Shown piece after piece: positions 26,622 to 34,477 of a stretch of 64,000 bases of DNA. The notes beneath the pieces are model-generated. The model had not been told where the DNA came from, made no database searches, and saw only the letters and a program-made list of their open reading frames with translations. Each line of letters opens with the position of its first letter. The first letter of the stretch is position 1. The DNA comes from Nocardioidaceae bacterium (GTDB lineage: Bacteria; Actinomycetota; Actinomycetes; Propionibacteriales; Nocardioidaceae): the NCBI GenBank assembly GCA_030447865.1, contig JAUJOD010000003.1, positions 275,256-339,255 on the forward strand. Direction: 5' to 3'. The position numbers and the translations under genes are program-made.

Positions 26622-26646
26622 GGCCCCCGGCAAAACGCCGGGGGCC
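26622..26646 (+). terminator. Rho-independent terminator after RTX copy 2
   Basis: GGCCCCCGGC, a 5-nt loop and GCCGGGGGCC form a perfect 10-bp GC stem followed by TCTTT. It lies between convergent genes and could serve both directions. Confidence 0.8.
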
Positions 26647-26686
26647 TCTTTGCGCGAGGTTCAGCCTCAGCCGTTCCGGCTGTGGT

Positions 26687-27364
26687 CTACAGCTCCGCCG
26701 TCAGAACTGCCTGCCCGTCTTCGTCGAGGACCCGGAAGCCGGCGGCGTCGGGTCGAAGTACATCAGTGTTGAGGTTGCAGTGCATGACGTTCTCACCGGT
26801 GCCGACGAACGCCCCCGCCGAGCGAGTTCGCCCGTCACGCGTCGTCACGACGACCGCATACGGGCTTCCTGAGCGCAGGCCGGTCGCCTCCAGTTTGATC
26901 TCGACGCCCCAGGTGTGCGCTACCACGCCGGCGCTTGCTTGCGCCCCCTCCAGCTTCGACCTGACCTCCACCGGCTCGATGCGTACGGTCGCGACCGGAG
27001 TATCAGAAACCGCCTGCCCGATTTTCAGTCCCACGCCGCCCACGAAAAGCACCGCCAGCACTGCTGCGGCGGCCATGAGCACGTGGCGGCGGCGCGCCAG
27101 TCGGTCGCGGTGGTGCCGCTCACGAGCAACGGCCACCTGGATGCGATGCCCGAGGTCAGGGGAAGGGGTGGGCGCGGCAAAGACACGGTCGAGGTCCACC
27201 CGCGCGAGTTCATGGGCCAGCGGAGCGATCTCAGTGAGGTCGCGTCGGCAATTCGGGCAACCGTCGACATGGGCCCGGATCGCTGTCTCCTCCGCAGCCG
27301 ACAGGTGGCCGAGCGCAAAGGCGCCGAGCATCTCCCGTAGCGTGCGGTGGTCGTCGGGGTTCAC
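26687..27364 (-). CDS. RskA-type anti-sigma factor
   Basis: This 225-residue protein has the zinc anti-sigma motif H32-x3-C36-x2-C39 (HVDGCPNC) in its N-terminal cytoplasmic domain, one membrane segment at about residues 93-112 (HVLMAAAAVLAVLFVGGVGL) and an external RskA-like domain (GVVAHTWGVEIKLEATGL, YAVVVTTRDGR). It should hold the ECF sigma factor inactive until an external signal triggers its proteolysis. The GTG start overlaps the sigma stop (GTGA), so both are co-translated. The signal is unknown; the proposed regulon encodes secreted, probably calcium-binding proteins. Confidence 0.88.
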   Translation of the reverse strand: MNPDDHRTLREMLGAFALGHLSAAEETAIRAHVDGCPNCRRDLTEIAPLAHELARVDLDRVFAAPTPSPDLGHRIQVAVARERHHRDRLARRRHVLMAAAAVLAVLFVGGVGLKIGQAVSDTPVATVRIEPVEVRSKLEGAQASAGVVAHTWGVEIKLEATGLRSGSPYAVVVTTRDGRTRSAGAFVGTGENVMHCNLNTDVLRPDAAGFRVLDEDGQAVLTAEL

Positions 27365-27942
27365 AACGTCACTCCCATCTCATCAATTGCAGCGCGCAGG
27401 GCCTTCAGCCCGTAGAACACTCGGCTTCGCAGCGTGCCAACCGGAACGCCGTACTCTGCGGCGACCTCGGAGTACGGCCTGTCCTTCAGGTGGGTCTCCA
27501 CGATGGCCGTGCGGTGCTCCTCGCTGACGCGCTGCAGTGCCTCCTCGATGACCCAGGAGCGCAACAGCCGCTCAGTGAAATCTTCCCCTGCAGACGCCCG
27601 ACCGGTCCCCTCTTCTGGGGTCTCTGCCACCGTCGCGGCCGACGGCCTGGCCTGGGACGCCCGGACGTGCGAGATCATCGTGTTCCTTGCGATGGCGAAA
27701 AGCCACACCCGCAAGCTCGCGATGTTCTCATCAAAGCGGTCAGCCGCGCGCCACGCCCGAAGGAACGTCTCCTGGACGACGTCTTCTGCGGCCCCTTTGT
27801 CTCCCAGGCCACGCAACGCAAACCGATACAGCTCGGCCCCGTAGGCCGAGTAGGCGGCATCGAGACCCGCTTCGTCAGCGAGCGTCGGCGCTTCGGAGGC
27901 TACCGCCTGCAAGCGCGTCTTTCGAAACACCACCGTTTGCAA
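27361..27942 (-). CDS. ECF RNA polymerase sigma factor (SigK-like group)
   Basis: This 193-residue ECF sigma factor has region 2 (LYRFALRGLGDKGAAEDVVQETFLRAWR... with SLRVWLFAIARNTMISHVR) at about 35-95 and region 4 (EALQRVSEEHRTAIVE, YSEVAAEYGVPVGTLRSRVF) at about 130-185. Its pairing with an RskA-type anti-sigma factor suggests the SigK-like group. The start is TTG with AAAGGA upstream; GTGs three and four codons later are alternatives. The gene is preceded by TGAACG-N16-CGTATA, so it probably drives itself, the divergent gene at 28117 and the RTX genes. Confidence 0.9.
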   Translation of the reverse strand: MQTVVFRKTRLQAVASEAPTLADEAGLDAAYSAYGAELYRFALRGLGDKGAAEDVVQETFLRAWRAADRFDENIASLRVWLFAIARNTMISHVRASQARPSAATVAETPEEGTGRASAGEDFTERLLRSWVIEEALQRVSEEHRTAIVETHLKDRPYSEVAAEYGVPVGTLRSRVFYGLKALRAAIDEMGVTL

Positions 27943-27971
27943 CCTGGTCCTTTCTGGCCCGCCTCATTGTC

Positions 27972-27999
27972 TATACGCCGCCAGACAGTCGACCGTTCA
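27972..27999 (-). promoter_or_regulatory. Autoregulatory ECF promoter of the sigma operon
   Basis: On the minus strand TGAACG, 16 nt, CGTATA, 30 nt before the TTG start. Identical boxes and spacing at the divergent promoter 22 bp away and at the RTX gene. Confidence 0.72.
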
Positions 28000-28021
28000 G
28001 CAGAAACTGAGCAAAGCCTGG

Positions 28022-28049
28022 TGAACGTGGCTGTTCCAGCAGACGTATA
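28022..28049 (+). promoter_or_regulatory. ECF promoter of the divergent secreted-protein gene
   Basis: TGAACG, 16 nt, CGTATA, 67 nt before ATG 28117; back to back with the sigma promoter. Confidence 0.72.
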
Positions 28050-28116
28050 CACCGCTGAGTGTCCACAGCGCCAGGATCCGCCTGAAGCCGGGTCACACCA
28101 CATAAGGAGATTGCAG

Positions 28117-28743
28117 ATGAACTTCCCTCGAACAGCAGTGTTGACCTGCCTCAGCATCGGGGCACTTGCCGTCGGTTCTACCGGGGCGTTGGCCTCCCAT
28201 GACGGGGGCAGCGGGGACTGGAGCGGAGACAGCGGTGGCAAGGGAGCCTTCCGCGCCGCGTCTTACATCAACTCCGATGGAGGCGCCAACCGCAACGTTG
28301 ACTCTGACTCGAGCTGCGCCACGCCCGACCAGCGCGACCGTCAGCGGATCAGCAGCAAGTCCAGCGGCAACCCAGGCAACCGCAATGTGCACAACGACGC
28401 ATGCTTCTTCGACATGAACGGCAACAAGGCTGACGGGCCGGCCTCATTCCAGAGCTTCGGCGCGGGCTACATCAGCGCCTGCCCCGACCCCGACGGCACG
28501 GGGCCGAAGTACGCGGTGCTGAGCGACACCAACGGTGACGGCCGCAACGACCTTTGCTTCCAGTCCGGCTACCAGGAGAGCATGATTCCCGGAACGGCCG
28601 GCAACGAAGAGTTCCACGCCCGGGTCAACAAGAACACCGGCGAGGGCCGTCAGTACGTCGTGTGGTGCTCTGACGCCGACGCCGACGGGTGCTCCGACGA
28701 AGACGTCAAGGACCGCATCACCGTCCGGTGGCTCTCCTCCTGA
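28117..28743 (+). CDS. Secreted protein with EF-hand-like calcium loops
   Basis: This 208-residue protein has a signal peptide (FPRTAVLTCLSIGALAVGS, cleavage near ALASHD). Two acidic loops, DTNGDGRNDLC and DADADGCSDEDV, match the DxDxDG pattern of dockerin/EF-hand or thrombospondin type 3 calcium sites; DPDGTG is a third, weaker one. Six or more Cys suggest disulfides. The mid-part (SINSDGG, NPGNRNVHNDACFFDMNGN) is rich in Asn and Asp. AAGGAG lies 8 nt before ATG. It is divergent from the ECF sigma gene and shares its promoter type. I do not recognise the family as a whole. Confidence 0.75.
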   Translation: MNFPRTAVLTCLSIGALAVGSTGALASHDGGSGDWSGDSGGKGAFRAASYINSDGGANRNVDSDSSCATPDQRDRQRISSKSSGNPGNRNVHNDACFFDMNGNKADGPASFQSFGAGYISACPDPDGTGPKYAVLSDTNGDGRNDLCFQSGYQESMIPGTAGNEEFHARVNKNTGEGRQYVVWCSDADADGCSDEDVKDRITVRWLSS

Positions 28744-28799
28744 CCAGGGCCGAACCGGGCCGTCCGATCTAGCCCTCCGGTACCCCTGACCGCATCAGC

Positions 28800-28835
28800 G
28801 ATAGGCCCCTGCCCGTACCCGGGTGGGGGCCTATC
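28800..28835. terminator. Hairpin between convergent genes, with a repeated arm
   Basis: GATAGGCCCC pairs with GGGGCCTATC over 10 bp with a 16-nt loop; the right arm is repeated at 28842-28851. It lies between the secreted-protein gene and ppk2 (convergent). There is no T-tract. Confidence 0.5.
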
Positions 28836-28870
28836 GGGGTGGGGGCCTATCTCGGGCGGGTCAAACCGCG

Positions 28871-29683
28871 TCAGTAGATCTCGGGAACCGTTCTCTGGGT
28901 CTCCTTCGGCGGACGGACGTAGTCATCAGTTTGCCGCTCGGGCAGCTCCAGCGGCACCGACTTGACGTCCTCGTACGGGACGCAACTCAGCAGGTGGCTG
29001 ATGCAGTTCAGCCGGGCCCGCCGCTTGTCATCGGCGTTCACCACCCACCACGGGGACGTCTCGGTGTCGGTGTGCTCGAACATCCGGTCCTTGGCGCGGG
29101 AGTAGTCGACCCACCGCGCGCGGGAATGCAAGTCCATCTCGCTGAGCTTCCAGCGTTTCTCGGGGTTGTTGATGCGATCTTGGAACCGCCGCTCCTGTTC
29201 GTCGTCACTCACCGAGAACCAGTACTTGATCAGGATCAGGCCGGAGCGGATCAGCATGTCCTCGAACTCCGGAGCGCTGCGCAGGAACTCCTCGTACTCC
29301 TCGTCGGTGCAAAACCCCATCACGCGTTCGACGCCGGCCCGGTTGTACCAGCTGCGGTCGAACAGCACCACTTCTCCGCCGGCGGGCAGGTGGGCGGCGT
29401 ACCGCTGGAAGTACCACTGCGACCGTTCCTTCTCCGTTGGCGCTGCCAGCGCGACCACCCGCACGACCCGTGGGTTGGTCTGGTCGCCGATACGTTTGAT
29501 CGTGCCGCCCTTGCCGGCCGCATCGCGGCCCTCGAAGATCACGCAGACCCGCAGCCCCTGCGACGCCACCCACTCCTGCATCTTGACGAGCTCATTCTGC
29601 AGCCGAGCCAGCTCAGGCTCGTAGATCTTCTTCTTCAGCTTCTTGGGCTTCTCGGACTTCTCGGACTGCTCGGTCACGGTCAT
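28871..29683 (-). CDS. ppk2: Polyphosphate kinase 2
   Basis: This 270-residue PPK2 transfers phosphate between polyphosphate and nucleotides. Walker A GRDAAGKGGT is at about residues 52-61, Walker B FDRSWYNRAGVERVMGF near 112, and the lid region RRFQDRINNPEKRWKLSEMD follows. One-domain length and motifs fit class I PPK2; whether ADP or GDP is preferred cannot be read. A Lys-rich N-terminal stretch precedes the domain. I chose ATG 29683, with GGAG 6 nt upstream; an ATG four codons earlier is possible. It is divergent from hrpA. Confidence 0.93.
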   Translation of the reverse strand: MTVTEQSEKSEKPKKLKKKIYEPELARLQNELVKMQEWVASQGLRVCVIFEGRDAAGKGGTIKRIGDQTNPRVVRVVALAAPTEKERSQWYFQRYAAHLPAGGEVVLFDRSWYNRAGVERVMGFCTDEEYEEFLRSAPEFEDMLIRSGLILIKYWFSVSDDEQERRFQDRINNPEKRWKLSEMDLHSRARWVDYSRAKDRMFEHTDTETSPWWVVNADDKRRARLNCISHLLSCVPYEDVKSVPLELPERQTDDYVRPPKETQRTVPEIY

Positions 29684-29742
29684 CAGGCTCTCCATAGTGT
29701 CGGCGGGGGACGCCCATTCTCGTACACCCCACCGTGGCGCGC

Positions 29743-29748
29743 CATAGT
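29743..29748 (+). promoter_or_regulatory. Possible leaderless -10 box of hrpA
   Basis: CATAGT ends 7 nt before GTG 29756, the spacing seen at other leaderless starts here; it supports a start just before the helicase domain. Confidence 0.35.
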
Positions 29749-29755
29749 TGTGCTG

Positions 29756-32700
29756 GTGGACGCTGCCCGCCTGGATGTCGCGATCAGCTATCCCGAGCAG
29801 CTCCCCGTCTCACAGCGCAAGGACGACATCGCCGGCGCGATCCGCGACCACCAGGTGGTGATCGTTGCCGGGGAGACCGGGAGCGGCAAGACGACCCAGT
29901 TGCCAAAGATCTGCCTCGACCTCGGCCGTGGCCAGGACGGGCGCGTCATCGGCCACACCCAGCCGCGCCGGATCGCCGCCCGCACGGTCGCCGAGCGCAT
30001 CGCCGAGGAGCTCGGCACCGAGCTCGGTGAGGTGGTCGGCTACAAGATCCGGTTCACCGACAGGTCCAGCGACGCCACCGCCGTCAAGGTCATGACCGAC
30101 GGCATCCTGCTCGCGGAGATCCAGCGCGACCGGTCGCTCAAGCGCTACGACACGATCATCATCGACGAGGCGCACGAGCGCAGCCTCAACATCGACTTCC
30201 TGCTCGGCTACCTCAAGCAGCTGCTCCCAAGGCGCCCTGACCTCAAGGTGATCATCACCTCCGCGACAATCGACCCGCAGCGCTTCGCGGAGCACTTCGA
30301 CGCGCCCGTCATCGAGGTGTCGGGACGCACCCATCCCGTCGAGGTCCGATACCGCGAGCTACTCGACGACCAGACCCAGGGCATCACCGACGCGGTGCGC
30401 GAACTGGTCGATGAGGGCCCCGGTGACATCTTGGTGTTCTTGTCCGGCGAGCGCGAGATCCGCGACGCAGCCGACGCGTTGAAGAAGGTCAAGCCCCGAC
30501 GGGCGACTGACACGTTCGAGGTGCTGCCGCTGTACGCGCGGCTGTCGACCGCCGACCAGCACCGGGTGTTCGCGCCGCACTCCACCCGCCGGGTCGTGTT
30601 GGCCACCAACGTTGCCGAGACGTCGCTGACGGTTCCCGGCATCCGGTACGTCGTCGACACCGGCTTGGCGCGCATCTCCCGGTTTAGCGCGCGTACCAAG
30701 GTGCAGCGGCTGCCGATCGAGCCCATCTCCCAGGCCAGTGCCAACCAGCGCAAGGGCCGGTGCGGCCGGGTCGCCGAGGGCATCTGCATTCGGCTGTACG
30801 CCGAGGAGGACTTCTCCGCGCGCCCGGAGTTCACTGAGCCGGAGATCCTGCGCACCAACCTGGCGTCGGTGATCTTGCAGATGACCGCGCTCGGTCTCGG
30901 CGACATCGCCAGGTTCCCGTTTCTGGAGCCGCCGGACACCCGCAGCATTCAGGCCGGCATGCAGCTGCTCGAGGAGATCGGTGCATTGACGCTGCCGGCT
31001 CAGCGACGTACGAAAGCCAACCGGTCGGCTGCCTCGACCGGCGGCGACACGGGAAACCAGATGGGGCCGCGGCTGACGAAGCTGGGCCGCCAGCTCGCGC
31101 AGCTTCCAGTCGACCCACGACTCGGCCGGATGGTGCTCGAGGCCGGCCGCAACGGCTGCGTGAGGGAGGTCATCACCATCGTCGCCGCGTTGTCGATCCA
31201 AGACCCGCGCGAGCGGCCGGCCGACGTACAAGAGCAGGCTGATGCCCAGCACCGGCGGTTTGCTGACCCGGCGTCGGACTTCGCCGCTCTGCTCAACCTG
31301 TGGCGGCACCTGCAGGAGCAGCAGAAGGCGTCGTCGTCGAGCGCGTTCCGGCGGCTGTGCAAGGCGGAGTTCCTCAACTACCTGCGGGTGCGCGAGTGGC
31401 AGGACGTCGACGCGCAGCTCCGCCAGGTCGCCAAGCAGCTCGGCCTGCGGCTCAACTCGGCGCCGGCGGCGAGCGAGGCCATCCACCGGTCGCTGCTCGC
31501 CGGCCTGCTGTCGCACCTGGGGATGAAGGACCCCGAGAAGCGCGACTACCTCGGCGCTCGCGGCACCCGGTTCGCTCTCTTCCCAGGGTCGGCGCTGTTC
31601 AAGAAACCACCGGACTACGTGATGGCTGCGGAGCTGGTCGAGACCGGCCGGCTGTGGGCGCGTGTCAACGCCCGCATCGAGCCCGGGTGGGCGGAGGCGC
31701 TTGGTGCGCATCTCGTGAAACGCAGCTACAGCGAGCCGCACTGGGAGAAGAACCGCGGCGCGGTGATGGCGCTGGAGAAGGTGACGCTGTACGGCGTGCC
31801 GCTCGCCGCCGACCGGCCGGTGAACTACGGAAAGATCGACCCGGTCGTGGCTCGGGAGCTGTTCATCCGGCATGCACTGGTGCAAGGGGAGTGGCGCACA
31901 CGGCATCGGTTCTTCGCGACGAACACCGCGCTGCTCGAGCAGGCCGAGGACCTCGAGCACAAGGCCCGCCGCCGCGACATCGTCGTCGACGACGACACCC
32001 TGTTCGACTTCTACGACGCCCGCGTCCCGGCCGACGTGGTCTCGACAGCTCACCTCGACGCGTGGTGGAAGCAGGCCCGCCTGGTCACTCCGGAGCTGCT
32101 GACGTTCGACCCGGACCTGGTGGTGAGCGAAGCCGCCGCGGAGGTGTCGAGCGAGCAGTTTCCCGACGTCTGGCGCTCCGGCGAGGCGGAGTTGCCGCTC
32201 GCGTACGCCTTCGAGCCTGGTGCTGAGCATGACGGCGTGACGGTCGACGTTCCGGTGACGGCCCTGCCAGCGCTGGAGGCTCGGGACTTCAGCTGGCCAG
32301 TGCCCGGGCTGCGGCACGAGCTGGTCGTGGCGCTGATCAGATCGCTGCCCAAGGTGCTACGGGTCAACTTCGTGCCCGCGCCCAACTTCGCCACGGCGTT
32401 CCTGGAGGCGGTGACCGCGGGGGAGGAGCCACTGCTCGATGCGTTGGAGCGCTACCTGCGCCGGACGACCGGCGTCGTCGTACGCCGCGACGACTGGTCG
32501 GTCGACAAGGTCCCGGCCCATCTGCGGCCGCTGTTTCGGGTCGTGTCCGACGGCGGGGAGGTGCTCGGCCAGGGCAGGGACCTCAACGAGCTCAAGGGCG
32601 GGCTGGCGCGAGCTGCCGGTGCGGCGGTGTCGTCTGCCGCCAGTGAGCTCGAACGGTCGGGCATCACGGCCTGGGACTTCGCGGCCGTGCCTGCTGAGTT

Positions 32701-33514
32701 CATGCAGACCCGCGCCGGGTTCGCGGTGCGCGGATACCCGGCCCTTGTCGACGAGGGCGACAGCGTGGCGCTGCGGGTGCTGCCCACCCAGGAGGAGCAG
32801 CGCGACGCCATGCGGCTCGGCGTACGCCGCTTGCTCATGCTCGCCGTTCCATCGCCGGGGCCAGCGGTCGTCAAGGACCTCGACAACGCGGGCCGGCTGG
32901 AACTCGGCCTCAACCCGCACGGGAGCGTGGCGAAGCTGCTCGAGGACTGCTACGCGTGCGCGGTCGACTCCATCGTCGCTGAGGCCGGTGGGCCGGCCTG
33001 GGACCGCGCCGGCCACGAGGCACTTGTCGACCGGGTCCGCTCGCAGGCTAGGCCGCGCACGGCGCAGGTGGTGGAGCTCGTCCGGCCGGTCCTGGTCGCC
33101 GCCGCCGACGTCGACCGCCGGCTGTCGGGCCGCGCGGCGCTTGAGCTACTTCCTTCCCTCACCGACATGAAGGCTCAGTTGTCCCGGCTGGTCTACCCGG
33201 GGTTCGTCGCCGAGTCTGGCCTGGCGGCGGCGCTGCGTGCGCTGCCGCGCTACCTGGCGGCGCTGTCACACCGGCTCGACAAGCTGCCCGAGGACCCCAG
33301 GCGCGACGCTGTGCTGATGGCGTCGATGGCGGGGGTCCAGTCGGCGTACCTGCATCAGGTGGAGGGGCTGCCCGCGGGCCGCCAGGTCCCTGCCGCGCTG
33401 CGCGAGATCGGCTGGATGCTGGAGGAGCTGCGGGTCGGCCTCTTCGCCCAGCACCTCAAGACGGCGCGCCCCATCTCGGTGAAGCGGGTGGAGCGCGCGC
33501 TGGCGCAGCTGTGA
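29756..33514 (+). CDS. hrpA: ATP-dependent RNA helicase HrpA
   Basis: This 1252-residue DEAH-box helicase has motif I GETGSGKTT near residue 38, DEAHERS near 136, SATIDPQ, then TNVAETSLTVPGI and QRKGRCGRV in the second RecA domain. The winged-helix, ratchet and OB regions follow and the long HrpA-specific C-terminal domain (DUF3418; TGVVVRRDDW, EGLPAGR) completes it at the normal 1250-1300 length. HrpA rescues stalled ribosomes or acts in mRNA processing in E. coli. The frame is open for another 310 codons upstream, but that part runs antisense through ppk2; GTG 29756 gives the usual N-terminus. Confidence 0.93.
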   Translation: MDAARLDVAISYPEQLPVSQRKDDIAGAIRDHQVVIVAGETGSGKTTQLPKICLDLGRGQDGRVIGHTQPRRIAARTVAERIAEELGTELGEVVGYKIRFTDRSSDATAVKVMTDGILLAEIQRDRSLKRYDTIIIDEAHERSLNIDFLLGYLKQLLPRRPDLKVIITSATIDPQRFAEHFDAPVIEVSGRTHPVEVRYRELLDDQTQGITDAVRELVDEGPGDILVFLSGEREIRDAADALKKVKPRRATDTFEVLPLYARLSTADQHRVFAPHSTRRVVLATNVAETSLTVPGIRYVVDTGLARISRFSARTKVQRLPIEPISQASANQRKGRCGRVAEGICIRLYAEEDFSARPEFTEPEILRTNLASVILQMTALGLGDIARFPFLEPPDTRSIQAGMQLLEEIGALTLPAQRRTKANRSAASTGGDTGNQMGPRLTKLGRQLAQLPVDPRLGRMVLEAGRNGCVREVITIVAALSIQDPRERPADVQEQADAQHRRFADPASDFAALLNLWRHLQEQQKASSSSAFRRLCKAEFLNYLRVREWQDVDAQLRQVAKQLGLRLNSAPAASEAIHRSLLAGLLSHLGMKDPEKRDYLGARGTRFALFPGSALFKKPPDYVMAAELVETGRLWARVNARIEPGWAEALGAHLVKRSYSEPHWEKNRGAVMALEKVTLYGVPLAADRPVNYGKIDPVVARELFIRHALVQGEWRTRHRFFATNTALLEQAEDLEHKARRRDIVVDDDTLFDFYDARVPADVVSTAHLDAWWKQARLVTPELLTFDPDLVVSEAAAEVSSEQFPDVWRSGEAELPLAYAFEPGAEHDGVTVDVPVTALPALEARDFSWPVPGLRHELVVALIRSLPKVLRVNFVPAPNFATAFLEAVTAGEEPLLDALERYLRRTTGVVVRRDDWSVDKVPAHLRPLFRVVSDGGEVLGQGRDLNELKGGLARAAGAAVSSAASELERSGITAWDFAAVPAEFMQTRAGFAVRGYPALVDEGDSVALRVLPTQEEQRDAMRLGVRRLLMLAVPSPGPAVVKDLDNAGRLELGLNPHGSVAKLLEDCYACAVDSIVAEAGGPAWDRAGHEALVDRVRSQARPRTAQVVELVRPVLVAAADVDRRLSGRAALELLPSLTDMKAQLSRLVYPGFVAESGLAAALRALPRYLAALSHRLDKLPEDPRRDAVLMASMAGVQSAYLHQVEGLPAGRQVPAALREIGWMLEELRVGLFAQHLKTARPISVKRVERALAQL

Positions 33515-33516
33515 GC

Positions 33517-33522
33517 TAGCGT
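33517..33522 (+). promoter_or_regulatory. Leaderless -10 box of the aldo/keto reductase
   Basis: TAGCGT ends 7 nt before ATG 33530 and begins 3 nt after the hrpA stop codon; no ribosome site is present. Confidence 0.45.
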
Positions 33523-33529
33523 TGCCCGC

Positions 33530-34384
33530 ATGCAGACCAGACGGCTCGGCGATGCCCAGGTAAGCGCGATTGGGCTCGGCGCGATGCCGTTGACCACCGA
33601 TCGCAGACCCGACGAGGCGCAGGCGCTGCGCACGGTGCACGCGGCTCTCGACGCGGGGGTGACGCTGGTCGACACGGCCGACGCCTACACGCCCGCCGAG
33701 CGCGGCCCGGGGATGAACGAGGAGGTCGTCGCGAAGGCGCTCGCGTCGTACTCCGGCTCGACCGACGGTGTCATCGTCGCCACCAAGGGCGGCCACACCC
33801 GCGACGGAGCCGACTGGGGTCTCAACGGCCGCCCCGACTACCTGCGCAGCGCGTGCGAGGCGTCACTGCGCCGGCTTGGGGTGGAGGCGATCGGCCTGTA
33901 CCAGCACCACCGCCCCGACCCCGATGTGCCGTACGAGGAGACGATGGGTGGGCTCAAGGACCTGTACGACGCTGGGCTGATCCAGCGTGCCGGCATCTCC
34001 AACGCCGACCTCGACCAGATCAGGATCGCGGCCGAGATCCTCGGCGCTGCGCTGGTGTCGGTGCAGAACGAGTTCTCGCCGAAGTTCCGCAGCAGCGAGC
34101 CGGAGATCGGCGTCTGCGCGGAGCTCGGGCTCGCGTTCCTTCCGTGGAGTCCGCTCGGCGGCATGCGTGAAGCCAAGGAGCTCGGCGAGAAGTACGCCGC
34201 GTTCGCCGACGTCGCCCGGGCTCACGGCGTCAGCCCGCAGCAGGTCTGCCTCGCGTGGGAACTGGCCCTCTCCGACGCCATGATCCCGATACCCGGCGCC
34301 AGCCGGGAAGAGTCGATCCGGGACTCGGTCGCCGCCATCGAACTGCAGCTCACCGACGACGAACTGGCCGCACTCTCGCAGTAG
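33530..34384 (+). CDS. Aldo/keto reductase
   Basis: This 284-residue TIM-barrel NADPH-dependent reductase shows the catalytic tetrad: Asp in LVDTADAY, Tyr in DAYTPAERG, Lys in IVATKGG and His in LYQHHRPDP. The cofactor-binding end has SVQNEFSP, LAFLPWSPLGG and IPIPGASREESIRDS. Reaction: reduction of a carbonyl to alcohol; the substrate is unknown. It starts 15 nt after hrpA but seems to have its own promoter. The stop faces the convergent rnd gene. Confidence 0.92.
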   Translation: MQTRRLGDAQVSAIGLGAMPLTTDRRPDEAQALRTVHAALDAGVTLVDTADAYTPAERGPGMNEEVVAKALASYSGSTDGVIVATKGGHTRDGADWGLNGRPDYLRSACEASLRRLGVEAIGLYQHHRPDPDVPYEETMGGLKDLYDAGLIQRAGISNADLDQIRIAAEILGAALVSVQNEFSPKFRSSEPEIGVCAELGLAFLPWSPLGGMREAKELGEKYAAFADVARAHGVSPQQVCLAWELALSDAMIPIPGASREESIRDSVAAIELQLTDDELAALSQ

Positions 34385-34477
34385 GTCGGGGCGCGCCTCT
34401 CACCTCGTCGACTTGTCAGGATGAGCCACGCCGGGACCTGGTCCACTGACCCTGACAACTCCGAGACGGGGAGGGGG

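Noticed and set aside
28823..29755. 310-codon open extension upstream of hrpA
   Set aside because: It runs exactly antisense through ppk2, which has clear family motifs; a GC-rich shadow frame.
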